Part shown: one piece after another, positions 1 to 12,982 of the stretch
How positions within the stretch are numbered: position 1 is the first letter of the stretch
Layout: each line of letters opens with the position of its first letter
NCBI RefSeq assembly: GCF_000002075.1
Contig: NW_004797301.1
Coordinates: 899,652 to 963,651 of the forward strand
Direction of reading: 5' to 3'
Length of the DNA stretch: 64,000 nucleotides
DNA from: Aplysia californica
Lineage: Eukaryota; Mollusca; Gastropoda; Aplysiida; Aplysiidae
Made by a program: the position numbers and the translations under genes
Notes under the pieces: generated by a model
Told to the model about the DNA's origin: nothing
Databases searched by the model: none
Seen by the model: only the letters and a program-made list of their open reading frames with translations

Positions 1-158
1 GGTCGATTGTGAATGTGTAACTTGTAACAACTGTGGGGTTTAGACAGCTGGAGTATAACTGTTTGTTTATTAGTTTTTCTTTAAAAGATCAAATTGCTAC
101 TGTCCTGTAAATGTGCAAATGAAAATCTCATACAATATTTTGTTCTATTTGCTTTAAG

Positions 159-1846
159 GTGCAAGGTCGTCAGCGGGCATGTCAAAGAGTCCAATCAAAT
201 CTCATGGGGGTTCGCTTACCTCCAGCTATCCCATGATATCTGGCCACTTGGCGTCCACACCCAAATCTAAGACATCATCTCACCCAGTGCCAGCTCTACC
301 GAACCCCACACGTAGTGCTGGACTTCCTGATCATGCGAGCTCAGAGTTGCTTTCCTTTGCTGGTGCAGTCCAGTCTCACTCCTTATCAGCTACACCTGTC
401 AACTCAGCTTCTGATCACACCTCTACTCAAGCGTCCACTGCCAAGGGTCGAAAGGGAGAGGAGGCAAAGGCTGTGGTGAGCAGAAGGTCTTCAGCTGGAG
501 CAGCAGCAATGGCAACACACACATCGCCTTCTGTGGTTATAAACAGTATACCCAGCTTGCCGCTGTCTGCAACGATTAATCTGACTAATCCAAACGCAGC
601 CTTCTCTTCAAGCCTGGGCTCGCCTGTTAAGACCTTGAACAATTCGACCATGCTCCAATCTAATCTCACGTTCCTGCCACCTCAGGTCAGCGGCACTATG
701 GGCACCGCACAGCTTCCGTCTGAGGCAAGGCGAGGGGAAGGGTTGATTCCAAGTCCATTGAAAATTCCGACAGGCTATAATGGTTCAGGGGATGGGAACC
801 TTGTCAGTAGTAAACCCAACTTGAACCATCTGTCATCCACAACCACAATGCCCACTCAGCTCTCTGCTGCTCATTTAATGGAAGCAACTCTCCCCAACTC
901 AAAAATCCTTCCAGGCATCTCTGCATCTCTTGCTTCCCTGATACGTACGTTACCCAACAGTTCCGGGCTCTCACCCATGGGTGTCTCATTGGCCTCGGCC
1001 CCTGTCACAATTCCACCCCAGGATACCCGGGTCAAAGGTCACTCAAGCAGTTCATCGCCGGCGTTGATCAGTTCCCAGCCGGCTGCGCTGGTCCAGCCGG
1101 CTGCTGTCAAGACAGACTCGAGTTCCGCTTCAGTCAATCCGCCTCTGACGTTGGCCAATAAAAATGCAAGGATTGCCACTCTTTTAGCAGCTCCTGCAAC
1201 TCCCAACACACCGCTGAGGCCGCCCACGATGAACGTCATCAACTCCCCAGGCGCTAATCCTGTGTCTATCTCACTGGCAGATGCTCAAAAGACGATGGCC
1301 TTGGCCCCGACCCTTTTACCTTTGGCCGTGTCTTCAGCTCCGAGTCATGTCGCGCCCACTGCATCGATTTCCTTGTCGGATCCGCAGAAGGTGATGAGCT
1401 TCACCCCAACCCTCCTCCCCCCTCACCAACAGCTGTCTGCTGCTGCTAGCAGTGCCACACCCACCGCCTCCATCACACTGTCAGATACTCACAAAACAGC
1501 CGGGCTGGCTCCGACAATCTTGCCATTACCTTTAGCATCTGGCCCCCATACCACAGCATCCTCATCAATAATCTCCCCCGGGACTCCCATACGCTTTTTC
1601 GCACCTCTGACACCTTCTTCTATGATGGCCTCGCTGGGCAACGGTCAGACCCATCTGATGCCGACCGTGGTCCAGCTGGGTGCCTCGGGACCTGTGGCTG
1701 TTTTGCAGAACCTCATCCCGACGGGGCCCCACCCTCTCCTGGCCCAGCCAATCATCGTCATGACGACACCCAGCCCCATCACAAGCACCAGCCAAACAAT
1801 GGCAGGGACCAAAGTAACCACAGTTACTTCCTCCTCTCTCTTATAG
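159..1846 (+). CDS. Last coding exon of an unrecognised Ser/Thr/Pro-rich protein
   Basis: I do not recognise this gene. The frame is open from a pyrimidine-rich splice acceptor whose AG is at 157-158, so the ATG at 179 is probably internal and the exon begins at 159 with part of a codon shared with an upstream exon outside the window. It encodes about 562 residues, ending at TAG 1844-1846. The protein is rich in Ser, Thr, Pro, Ala and Leu, with a short basic patch (KGRKGEEAK) near residue 90 counted from 179, and looks mostly disordered. No enzyme domain, signal peptide or membrane segment is visible. Three related blocks of about 21 residues lie at 1262-1324, 1361-1423 and 1466-1528 with the pattern SIsLsDxqKxxxlxPTlLP. 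The end carries TPIRFFAPLTPSS and a hydrophobic stretch. The composition suits an activation or cofactor-binding tail of a nuclear regulator, which is inference from composition only. Confidence 0.8.
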
Positions 1847-2423
1847 CACCCTCTGTACTCTGATTGTATCTTTTCTATTCCGACTTTTCTTTCCTGTTTT
1901 CTTGTCATCTTCTCCTCAAGAAATACATCGTGGATGCTCATTATTACTGAGTGTTAAGGCCATGTTAGATTTGTGTGGTGATTCAGGAAAGCCTTTTTCG
2001 CTGTAATTTTTGTATCATGCTCTGAGTTGAGACTATTCCTACTGCAATGCTGATAACTGCTTTTACCATGTTGAATCTCAGTCAATTTAACTCAAGAGTT
2101 ATGGCTTTAAAAAAATTTTCTTGAGCACCGTAGATGACTAGATAGTTTGTTTAAAAAAATTATATTTCCTTCAGGTTTGGTGAAAGATCTTCCTGAATCA
2201 CTGCAAAATATAGAACATGACAAATGTGTTATATTAATTAAAAAGTAATTTAATTTCTGTTATAGTAATACTATGAAGTGAGTTAAATTTTACTCAACTT
2301 TTGACACAGGTCATTATAGTGGAACTTGCACTCCCTCCCACAGGGAAGCTTTCCATTTTTGGAAAAACTCTTGGGCAATTTTAAATGACTGCAAGACTAG
2401 TTCAAGGACTCTTTATTTGCACA
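1847..2423 (+). other. 3' untranslated region and flank of the first gene
   Basis: AT-rich sequence after the stop codon. The only poly(A)-signal-like hexamer before the next transposon is a weak ATTAAA at 2237-2242, so the transcript may end here or run on through the following element. No further coding exon is visible. Confidence 0.4.
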
Positions 2424-3096
2424 TTAACTCACTCAATCCCCTGACTGAGATATCTCGGTCAGCTCGCTGGCTGCGTCCAATCCCACGACCAATATAGCTA
2501 GTTTTATAGTTTGTTCCGTATACTAGTTATTTCGTTACGGGAAACGGTCTCAAGTTTTGTGTACGGCTACTTTATACTTTATTATTTCCACGGCCAATTC
2601 TGCCTAGAGGGGTGCCGGAATTTTGTTTCTACTGTCATTACACTCGGAGAAATCGCGCTTTTTTATGAAGGCACTTTGAGCTTGTTTACACTGATCAGCT
2701 GAGCATGTCTCACAATCGATTCTCTCTGCCTTTCTCACACATATTTCTTTTTTTTATTTATGAAAGTATTCAAGTCTTTATTATTAATGGTATATATAGA
2801 TCTAGACACTCACAAGCATATTCTGAATGTCACATCGTAGGCTTACTCTTGCTCATTTGGCTGTGGAAAAAAAAAAGCCACAAAAATGCCAAATTTGTAC
2901 AACACCCCAAAGCAAAGCTACAAACGCTACATACTTCAAATTTGGTTTGTTAAAGATCCATCTCAAGTGTACTTTGTGCCAAATTTCAAAGCAATTGGAT
3001 GATATTTGCGGTTACCAGTGGGCCCTTACATACGTGCCAAAATGACCGGTTTCTGAGTACAGTTTTGGGAAAAACTCCCAGGATTGAGTGAGTTAA
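2424..3096. mobile_element. TTAA-flanked MITE (piggyBac-like), 673 bp
   Basis: The element begins TTAA-CTCACTCAATCC and ends with the inverse, so the inverted termini match over about 12 bp and both ends carry TTAA. TTAA duplication is the hallmark of piggyBac transposons. It encodes no transposase, so it is non-autonomous. The terminus resembles the CTCACT ends of the elements at 9272, 9955, 16079 and 60358. Confidence 0.7.
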
Positions 3097-4561
3097 GAGC
3101 TCATCGGTGCCACCACAGTTATCCCTTTCTTTCAAGTGGTAAAAAGACAGTGACTGTTTGTAAGGGTTATTTTTGTGCCCACTCATTGTTTTTACGATTT
3201 ATTTTACAGTTGCAGCATAGACACTTTACTTTAAGTTTTGACAGAGGAACTTGCCTAAGTCTGTTTCCACAATTTTATGCTTTACCGGCTGTTTTGCTGG
3301 ATGATGCAGATAGCCCGCCAGTTCTAGGTCATTCCTTAAAAAAATAAATTTTTTACTACTGTCTGAGCATGCAGGTTCACTGAAAACTGCACAAGCTCAC
3401 AGCAGGGTGTATGCTTTGCTTGCGTTTATGTGACTAAGGATTGGTGAGGGAAAAGAGGGGTTTGTGTGTTTAGCAAGGTGGACTTTATACTGTGTCGCAG
3501 ACAATCATCCATTGTCATAGAGAGAAAAGTGGTCATCTGAGACAGGTTGCCCTCTTGTGCAATGTAATTATACTTTCATGGGTCTCGATTTAGCAGTTTT
3601 CTGCTACTGCCATTTCCTCTGCTAAACTCTGCTACCGCTAATGCGCCACCACTTTCTGTACATAATCAAGATTGTAAATCACGTTTGGTAAGTGATCCTT
3701 TTACTTAAAATTATCTTCCAAACCCTCGAATTGGTATGAAATATCCTTGCTTTGATAAATTTATGGTTTTTATTTCAGCATTTTTGGGCTAAATAGTATA
3801 TCAATAGGTCTAATGGGTGTCTCGCGAAAATGGTCTTCTGTTGCGATCACACGGAAAGTTCCTTCTTTTTTTAAAATTCTGAGTTGAGACCCTTGTACGT
3901 AAGAAGAAAAAAAAAAAAGCAAGATGGGAAGGGGTTGTTTGGACAGGTGATTGTCTTGGATAGGTGATTGTCTTGGATAGGTGGTTGTGAGACTGTTGAA
4001 GAAAAGTGTCCAATGGTGGGGTGCAAGTGTGTTTGTGTTCCGAGGAAGATAAAAGGTAGAGGGCTCTGGGCCGAGGTTTTTTTTACAAAGAAGGTTGCCT
4101 CCATAACCCCCCAAAAAAGTCTAGCTCTTTCACCGCTTCAAATTGTTTCAGCAGGCCATCATCTCTGTTTTATGCCTGTTGCTGCAGTTTCATTTTTCAT
4201 GGATTGGCCCTTTTGTTGCAATGTATACTGTAAAGGAAAGGTTTGCATCACTTGAGGAAAGGAGTATTGGTAGGAATAACCTTAGGGGTTCTGTTTTGCT
4301 TGAAGAATACGACACAAGTCTCTGGATTTTGTAGAAATTTTTTTTTAATCTGGAAAAGAATCGGAGATGGTAAAAAAACAAGGATCTTTCTCTGCATTTT
4401 TTTTACCTTATAATAATTACTAGATCTATTTACTATCATTTTTTTTTTTTAAAACATTTTTTATACCAAATTTAACTTAGTAAATTTCAGGGGGTTTTCC
4501 TCAAAATCCAGCTATATCAGTGTCAATGTGGTATGGAGCAACTTGTGAGGGGATGGGTTAT
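3097..4561. other. Intergenic, no gene seen
   Basis: AT-rich DNA with homopolymer runs. Short open frames on both strands lack codon structure, splice context or a recognisable domain. Confidence 0.5.
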
Positions 4562-4665
4562 TTAGTTTTTAGTTTTAATAGAGGTTTTACGGCGCTCGCA
4601 ACTGCACAAGATCATATGAGCGCTAGAAGATTAGAGCTTGTAAGGGGAGATAAGGACGATGGGTG
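4562..4665 (-). mobile_element. Tail-sharing SINE, 3' part only
   Basis: This matches the 3' half of the short SINE family best seen at 56074-56255, on the minus strand. The stem sequence GCGCTC ... GAGCGC, the loop with the CATATGA core and the AAAACCTCTA-like end are all present. The 5' head of the family is missing or unrecognisable. Confidence 0.75.
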
Positions 4666-7600
4666 GAGAGAGTGGACAAGTGTTTGTGCAAATGACCACT
4701 CGTGTACGATTTCGGGTCACCTCTGAGTAGTCTGAGTCTGTGTGGAAAGGAGGATGCAGGAGGTTGGCCTTGAATGTGTACCTGTACACAACTGTGGTGT
4801 TCTGACATTGTCATTGAGGCATCGAGTGCGTTGTTTGTGTGTTTTTCAGGACTCCTAAAGGCATTGGTTTGGTTGACAAAAAAATTTCTGTTAATAAGTT
4901 TCAAGTAAACCAAAGGAGTAGGGAAGCATGAGCTGTCATTTAGTAAAAACGTTCGTTTTGTTAAGAGATTTTAATTAACGCTTATGAGGACATAATTTAA
5001 TTTTTAGGCCTATATTCACGATTGGTCTTTCTAAGTTAATGTCTTTAAAGAATATCAGCTATACTATACTATTCTCTTTGTATACGGCAGGAGATTTTCA
5101 TCTGGAATTTAATATATTGTCATATATAGATATTACAATCCGCTTTTTACGAACATGTTTATAAAAATTGTGATATCTTTTCCAATTAATCATGACATTT
5201 CATTTAGCTGCATTTGAACATTTCAGCCTTGAATCCCAGAGAAAATGAATGAATACATAAATACAGTGAAACTTGCATTTAATAGCAGAGTCATTGGGCC
5301 AACCTGTCTGTTCGTTGGATCGTGAGTATTTGTTTAAAGAAAGAGTTGATTAAAGTGGGCAATTTTTTTTTTTTCTGATGAAAGGACATCTGTTCTGAAT
5401 ATGTCACAAAACAAAATGTGAAAGAACCAATGGTGCCCCAAAGTGCTTGCTTGCCGTATGAGCAGTTGCTTTTCTTGGCACAGCCCCTTAACAAAATAGG
5501 GACTTGCATACGTTTCACTATTTTTGTCTTTCTTGTGAACCACATCACAGAACTGCTTTGTCAATATCTTAAAGTACAGGAGTTCATTGTCTTTTCAGTT
5601 TACATGTTTATTGGTCCACGGCTGCTCTGCTCATCTAATTGTCTTTCAAAAACATTGTGGATGGTTGACAGGTGCTCTGGTGTATATGTAGACTCAAAAA
5701 TATTGACAGTTCAGAGAACACATGTTCACCACAATTTTTGGGGGATTTAACTTCATACATTTTATACAGAGGAAATATTGGTTCCTAACATAAGAAATGT
5801 TCTTCTTTGTTGATGTATCGAAAGTTTCCTCTAGTTAGACATCCTGAAAACTACTAAACTACCCTATTGATACAGTAGACAATGGGTTGGCGAAACAGGT
5901 TCTGTGTAAAAGCACAGTTCACCCAAGTGGACATCTGTATCGTATAACGGATTGCTGGTGAACTTTGCATATATACTGTAGGGCTAGTTTTGACTTGACC
6001 TACCAGATGTTTGGTTCTGCAAATCTGCCGGTAACTCGTTACAAAGATAAATGTGTATATCTGTTCGATAGTTGGGCTAATTTTTTATGACCATGTCTCT
6101 GCTGATGTTTCCAAGTCCTGCATGCTTAAGCCTGCCTTACACTGACAGTCTGACTACAGAGGACGTGTGCTGACTGCCTATAACACCTCTCCCGACCCCA
6201 GGTCCTGAACATGCATTGATGCGAAAGATTGCTTCCGATTGGTGGCATAAGATGGCTTTGCGTATGTGGATGGTCGGTCGTTGTGTACAGTGTGGGATGC
6301 ACATAAGCATAAAATAAGTGACAGTGCAGGACAACTGATGGTCCCTCGGAATAAAGTAGATATTGTGGGAGAAAAACGTGTGAAGCTACATCAGTGAGGG
6401 CTGTTTGTTTTGCAAGTGGCTTCGAGTCCAAGTTTGTCCGTTTTAAATGTTAATTGAATATGGGGTATCTTATTGTTTGAATCAAGCAAGAAAAAACAGA
6501 ATCCTCCCTTCGTTGTGTGCGAGTTTTCACTGAGTCAGAATTTGTTGTATCTGAGTTGCACTGTAGTAATTTATAGGACAGACTGTGGAATAAGTACGGT
6601 ACTATTTTAAAGAGACAATGAGCATGTTTATGTTGATACAGGTACATTATAATTTTACTGACATGTATGTGGCATTTGGGATGAATCCGTAGTCTCTTGT
6701 GCATGTGATATGTAAGATACTTACTAAAATTTCCTGACTATAAACTGTAAATGCAGTATTCATTTCAAGAAGAAACTTTGCCATTCGCAGTTTGTGCTCA
6801 GTGTATGTGAAACATGTTGACAAATACTGCAGAGTAGCCAAGAGGAGAGGGAAGATATTTAGTAATTTAGTGCCATTGGGTTCTTGCCTGTTTACCATCT
6901 CTTTTTGTTTAGTAGCCTATGATTTATAAACATCTTTACTGTTCGTATCATTGAAAGTTATATAATCATAGTTACTCCTCTATTATTTTGTCATCACAGG
7001 AACTAAGTATGAGTTGCCGAGAGGTGTCTTGGTTAGATGCGCTCTTACTTTGTATGTTTTGTTACTCACAACTCCAAATTTGCTCTTTGGCACTTATGAA
7101 AAGATAATAGGAAGTTCATACCCACACATGTCATATCTGAAATTTATTTATTCGTGACTTGGTCGGTTATTTTTAAATAGATTACATTAGATATTTCTTT
7201 TGGCTATATGTATTGTACAATGAGAATGTGATGGACAATATCATCTCTGATCACCTTTTGCCTTTGTTGATATAGTCTCCTTTTATAAACTCACTTCGAT
7301 TTTATAGATTTGCACCAAAGTTAACTTGATTTATATTGTTATTCTCATCAGTCGAATAGGATCTTGATGGTAAGCGTGTAGGTTTTCTGTCCACAGTTTT
7401 GTAGACCCCCTTCTCATGCCTGGACAGCCATCAACAACATTCGGCCATTTGGTAGAGAGAGAGAGTACCCGCTAGAGTTTGGAAAGCTTCCACAGCTGTG
7501 TGAGCGAACAACTAAATAATGTTTGGCTCTGCAGTAATCTCCCTCATGGTAAGGTGAAGAGGAAATGTGCCAAGTCTGCATTCTGACATGTGGTAGCATT

Positions 7601-7883
7601 GTTATGTCACAGACCTACCAATCTATCCGATTTTTAAAAAAATTCCCAAATTCAGTCAGACCGCATTTTTTCCTGATAACAATGTCATTTTTCTCGATAA
7701 ATTCAGCCACAGAGAGAGAAAAAAAAAGTTCTTTCCTAAAGTTACAACACTGCTGTTAAGGAAGAGCAGGAAAAGTATTTTCTGTATATGTAGCGCTTCA
7801 AAAATGATAGTGGGTTTCTTTTCCTAGGTGCGGAGTCTTGTTACTTTGTCCCTTCTTGCTCCTATCTTTCTGTGCTGGTGAAC
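4666..7883. other. Intergenic, no gene seen
   Basis: Mostly unique-looking AT-rich sequence. TACAGTGAAACTTGCA near 5266 resembles a mariner-type terminus, and a loosely inverse sequence lies near 5985, but the pair is too diverged to call an element. No coding exon with credible splice sites was seen. Confidence 0.45.
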
Positions 7884-7885
7884 TA

Positions 7886-8040
7886 CAGTATAACACGGAT
7901 AGGTTGAACACAGAAGACTTGAAATTACGCCTCTGTCGAACTGTGCCTGAAGTCTTTGAGGGTTTTTTTTTTCCTTCTTCTTTATCTTTGTAAGATGTCC
8001 CTCAAACTACCAACGAATTCGAGCCATCTGTGTTATACTG
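7886..8040. mobile_element. TA-flanked MITE (mariner-like), 155 bp
   Basis: Inverted termini of about 22-25 bp start CAGTATAACACGGATAGG on the left and, read inversely, CAGTATAACACAGATGGC on the right. TA dinucleotides flank both ends (7884-7885, 8041-8042), as in Tc1/mariner insertions. A related single terminus (CAGTATAACGCG) lies at 15282. Confidence 0.7.
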
Positions 8041-8042
8041 TA

Positions 8043-9271
8043 TTTGACTTTTTGGTGGTAAAATCAGCCAAATGATACACATAGCTTTAACCTCTTCAAA
8101 TGTTTGGTGGGATTTTACGACATCAGTCTGGGAGTGAGTTCCAGCTTGAGGACGTTTGACTAACAAACGTGATTGGGGTCACATTTTCCTTGTTTCTCTC
8201 TTTGAAAAGTGGTAATTTTTCGCGACTTCAATCACCAGAAAGTTTACAGGTAATGAAGAATCTGACAATTGTCCTTAAAATGTTAATACACGTTTTTGCT
8301 CTAACCTAACTGGACAATGAGTGGGAAATTCACTTTTTCATATTTATGTCTATGTTTCTTGCACTTAAACGCTCTTCATTTTTTAGATTAAAAATCACAA
8401 TTGAATGTTTACACTGTTGTGGGACAAAAAAAAATAATTAAATAAATAAAAAAAGATGTTTACAACTGAACTTTCAACAGCTCAGTTTTATTCTACTTCT
8501 ACACAAAAAAATCTGTTCTGAATATTTTGGATCTTTGACTTTGAGAGGAAGAGTTGAAGTCCACATGAGTGGTCTGTGAACTAGTGTATGTGTTTCACTT
8601 CTATGGTATGTATCACTGCATCACATAATATATAGTTAAAGGTAGTATCTCGCCAAAACATTTCGCCCATGTCTGACTCTTAACTGTGTATCCGCCAAAT
8701 TAAGTCAAACGCTTTCTTAAGAAGAAAAATGTAATTTCTTTTCTGGATATCTTCCAGGCTAACTCAAAATTTTGTGTAGTATTCTTTTTGCACTTTAATC
8801 ATTAATATCACTAATAGTATTGTAATTATGATTGAAATATAATATTTATTTCAGAAGAAAGAAGTGTTTGACCTAATTTGTTGGATACACGGTTAAGGTC
8901 GGACACTGACGATATTTGTTTGTTTACTGTATGTGGCAGCAATGTGCACTTTGACTAGTGCAACAAAACATTCTTCGCTAAAGGCTTCTTGGTGCTTGAC
9001 TTAAACCGTGTCCTATTCTGATGTTTTTGTAGTCTGTTTGCTTATTTATTTTATCATCTAGTTCTGTGGGACATCTTTTGTTCCCCATCCATAATATTTA
9101 TTGTAATATCATTGGATCATCTTAGTTTTTGAGTGACTGTGAAAAGAGCGTGTCTGTATGATGAACTGCAATATTTATGAGTGCTTGAGAAAAAGAGAAA
9201 TACATTCTAGCACGCACAAAGGGAACCATTTTCAAGTCTTTAATTTTTTGGGTACATTTTATTCTTTGCAT
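8043..9271. other. Intergenic, no gene seen
   Basis: AT-rich sequence with several poly-A/T stretches. I see no coding or RNA gene signal. Confidence 0.45.
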
Positions 9272-9958
9272 TTAACTCACTTGCTGCCGCACGGAATCAG
9301 TTTGGACAAAAGTGATAGTCAGGGTACTGCCATTTCAGAAACACCTTGGTTTCGAGTTTCCTTTTTTTTTCCTTTTGTGTAAATTACCCATTGTGTATCA
9401 GGGATATGTAACTGCTGTCCTTTATGAGTCGATTCAACATTGTTTGGGTTATATTTCTTGATAACTGGATTTTTTAAAACTTTTTCTGGACCACGAGAAA
9501 TGCAATTTGGCACCATGGCGAAAGAATCTTGCAACTTTTTTTTAGCTTTTAATCAATGGTGCGTGTCAGTGTCAGATCTAGAATTATTTAGTGCTGAAGA
9601 AGATGGCAGCGATAATGACCCAAAATATATATCGAGTTCAGAGTTTAATAGAAGCTAGTAAAAGGCTGAAGGGATTAGTGTCAGTGAATGTTATGATTTA
9701 GGCCTCATAGTAATGTCATTAAAAATACAGAACTTTTTTCAAAAGTTTGACGCATTTTCAAAAGATCATTAAATATAACTATCAAGGGTCTTTAGAATTT
9801 CTTTTGCATTGTGCAGTATGTTTTGTTGCCTTTTGCCTGCTAAGTTTCATTGTTGGGTGATGAATAAGGTCACAATTGGGTTTTTTTTAAAGAGGTGCCA
9901 AAGAGCTTGGCATTCTTTGGATGTTGAGCCACAAAGTGTCTGGCAGCTAGTGAGTTAA
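9272..9958. mobile_element. TTAA-flanked MITE (piggyBac-like), 687 bp
   Basis: Left end TTAA-CTCACTTGCTGCCGCAC, right end inverse TTAA-CTCACTAGCTGCCAGAC. The termini agree at about 13 of 17 positions. The right TTAA (9955-9958) is also the left TTAA of the next element, so two insertions abut at one target site. No transposase is encoded. Confidence 0.7.
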
Positions 9959-10888
9959 CTCACTTGCGACTGGGCCCTTTCACCAGTCACAAGCGTTGAA
10001 GACTGGCGTTTTTGGGGGTATTTCAATAAATCACCACAACTCTCAGAATTACCCTATTGTAATCATTTTTTGACTCAGTAAAATAACATTCAAGCTTAAT
10101 CTATTACAAAAAACTAAAGTTGTCCAAGTCTAATACTTTAATTTGTATGATTTTTTAAAAATTGGCATGAATTTGATTTTCCGAAAAAATTCCAGGGACG
10201 TGAAAAGTAGAATGAAATTCACTGCAACAACAAAAATAAAAGTTCAAAGTGTTCTGGTTTGATTTGTATACATGTGCGAGTGTTTGGGGAAAATATAAAA
10301 GCTGGTCTGTGCATTGATTCAGACCCATGCACTGAATTACATGAGACAGATGTACGGCACGTCGTTGTGATTTCGTTGCGCGAAAAACAACACCGGTACT
10401 AGTGCTAGATCTAGCCCTAGAACTACGACTCGGGCCGTGTTCGGGTACATATCCAGGATCCTAACTATTAGACACATCATATTCTGAGACACTAGAATTA
10501 GTAAAACGCACAGAAGTATAGAAAAACGGTGTAATTATGTGATTCTTGTTCATGCGACTTCTTCGACCGTTACTACGACGCGACTGTCGGATTACTATGA
10601 GCTGTATAGAAAAAACAAAGCGCGAGTTTCGGTCTGTTCAACCCCAGTTGGGGTCACTGTCCTTCACCTTCAATAACTTAAAAACTACCGGCCCCAGAGA
10701 TACGAAACGAAGTCTAAGTAGCTCAGGCTTGGCCAAACAAGGGTACGAGGCGGGTCTCGCGATCCGTGCGTGATTTGTAGAGCGGAAAAAAAAATTCAAA
10801 AGTTGGTCACACAGGGCTTGTGAGACCCGTCGCGAGCGTCGCGGCGGGGGTCACGCAACTGTTGTGTGACCCGTCTGAAGTGAGTTAA
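9955..10888. mobile_element. TTAA-flanked MITE (piggyBac-like), 934 bp, copy 1
   Basis: Begins TTAA-CTCACTTGCGACTGGGCC and ends with the inverse of TTAA-CTCACTTCAGACGGGTC. A second copy at 16079-17010 has the same orientation and is about 97% identical by eye over its whole length, which fixes the element's ends independently of the termini. It carries no transposase; small open frames inside (for example 10546-10773) have no recognisable product. Confidence 0.85.
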
Positions 10889-12232
10889 AACATGTGCACA
10901 ACGAAACTTCATAGAAATGAAAACATTTCTACATGCCGACGATCTCACTATGTGCGTGTTAGACTGTGTGTTCCATTGATGAGGTGATATGGCATGCTTC
11001 AGAGTGATTTACAAGCTTGTAACATTGTGGATGGTAACTGCCATTGTTTGCTATGCGTGCACTTGTGATAGAATGAGATTAGACTGGGGTCTTTGTCAGT
11101 GGTAACAGAAAGTCTTGGTCTCTTTCATGACATGAACAAATGTTTTATATTATATAGTAATGTAGCATATAATGGATGATTGTATTATTACCACATGGAA
11201 AAATTTGAATATCTGGCATTGCTGTGATGACAGTTGCTGTAGATGTGTATTGCTGTCTGTCTGTGTGTGTTGCTTTTGAGCCTTTGAGGTCAGTAGTGAT
11301 GCTTCACAGAAATGGGTAAGGGAGTTTAGGGTGCAATGACAGCAATAATGTAAAGTAAAAGGCTTATCAAATTTTGATCTGTTGGTTTTGGGGGTTTTTT
11401 CAATTTCTGATCCAGGGACACATGTTTTGATCACTCTTTTGATGTGTAAAGTTATGAGTTTTATATTTGGTCTCTACACCTCCCATGTGATGCCGTTTAT
11501 GTGTGTGTACTATGTATTGGGGACTGTCATGGAGGCGCGGAGCCATCCTTTCAGCTCATTGCACCTTTTGCTCCCATTCCTGTGGATGTCATTGAGGAAG
11601 TCTTTGTTGGTACTTTCTACTTCTTTACCAATACTCTCTCTCTTTCTCTCTGTTCTGTCTGTCTGTCAGTCTCACCTTTTCCATGGACTAAATGATCATT
11701 ATTGTGTCATTGTGCCTCTGATTAACTCAAACAAATTCCATTTCCTATTATGTGTTTGGGGAACGCATGGCCTGTGTCAGCTAAACTGCTATCCCAGCAA
11801 TGTAGTAGAACATGGTGTAAGTATTGTACATTGTACAGGCCAAGCCAGATAAATGTTAACTGGATTTGTATATTTATTGAAACTGTGTGCTGTTGAAATT
11901 GAATCAACAGTAGCTGTTATTTTTTTTTTCTCCTTTTTTTGTTCTTCTGTGATATTTTTTTAGGCCCACATACTTCAGTACTTCATGTTGCAAAAAACAA
12001 AAAAATAGAAAAGCATTGAATTTTATCTCTGTGTTGAATGGGTTTTTTTTCAATTGAATAATCGGTGGGTTCCGGTTCAGGAATTGACCATACAGTCGAG
12101 GCTCTTACAAAGAACTCGGAAGTGTTCTGCTCTTGGAAGGATGGCTGATTACAGAGATAAATAGAAGGAGCTTGTATGTGGCCTTTACCCTGCCAGGGAT
12201 GAAAGGCATTGATGATGAAATAATAATTATTG
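10889..12232. other. Intergenic, no gene seen
   Basis: AT-rich and pyrimidine-rich DNA. Near 10938-10969 is a sequence resembling the CATAGCGAA-type MITE terminus seen at 55571. A 156-codon open frame at 11382-11852 is hydrophobic, without domain or codon signal, and was not accepted. Confidence 0.4.
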
Positions 12233-12234
12233 TA

Positions 12235-12980
12235 CAGTCCGTGCCTGCTTCAAACACGCCGGCATAAAACACATGTCGGACTGAAGCACGCCGAACGGCT
12301 CTTACCGAATTTTTGCTGTATAAATTACACGCCTTTAACTTTAAGCACTGTAAACTTCGGCTTCGGGCACGCTTCTCAGTCAATACTTTCATGATGACCC
12401 ATCGAAGTTCAAACTCCAGTCTATATTTGCAGCAGTGAGTGTGTTAAAAGAAACACGAAGAACGCAAGTGATGGAGACACACACACGCGGAGAGGAAGGT
12501 AGAGAGATGCTCACAGCCTCGCACATGGGCATAGGATCTAGCCTAGGGCAAAACTACTCACAGACGAAAAAAATACTAAGTCGGGGAGAAGAGAAAGGGA
12601 GGCTGGCTGCAATTTCACCTTTGCACCTTGATCGCTATCCGATAATCCTGATTATGTATCATGCGCGAGGTGGGATGAAGGGGGTGGTATGAATGTGGCA
12701 CAGCGGGCAGTGGTAAGCACATTCAGTGTGTAGGCCTAGTGTGCTGTTTCGTGACTGGCCGTCTAAATTAAGTTTTCCTTTCCCCTTTGACCACAAAACG
12801 AAATAAACCATGGCGGTAAAAATGACAGCGCACACTTTTGCGCGACCACTAATTACGAACAAAGGGAAACTTTCTACATAAAAATCACCGGATTATGACG
12901 ATGTCTACTCTGCTTCGCACTCAAGCATGCTTATGCTTTCTCCCGATGACTGTGCTTAAAGTTAAAGCCGGCATGGACTG
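12235..12980. mobile_element. TA-flanked MITE (mariner-like), 746 bp
   Basis: Termini CAGTCCGTGCCTGC and, inversely, CAGTCCATGCCGGC match at 12 of 14 positions and are flanked by TA on both sides. A second inverted stretch (CTTTAACTTTAAGCAC) lies about 90 bp inside the left end and about 10 bp inside the right end. No transposase frame is present. Confidence 0.6.
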
Positions 12981-12982
12981 TA

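Noticed and set aside
11382-11852. 156-codon hydrophobic open frame
   Set aside because: No domain, no splice or initiation context, pyrimidine-rich composition explains the hydrophobic reading.
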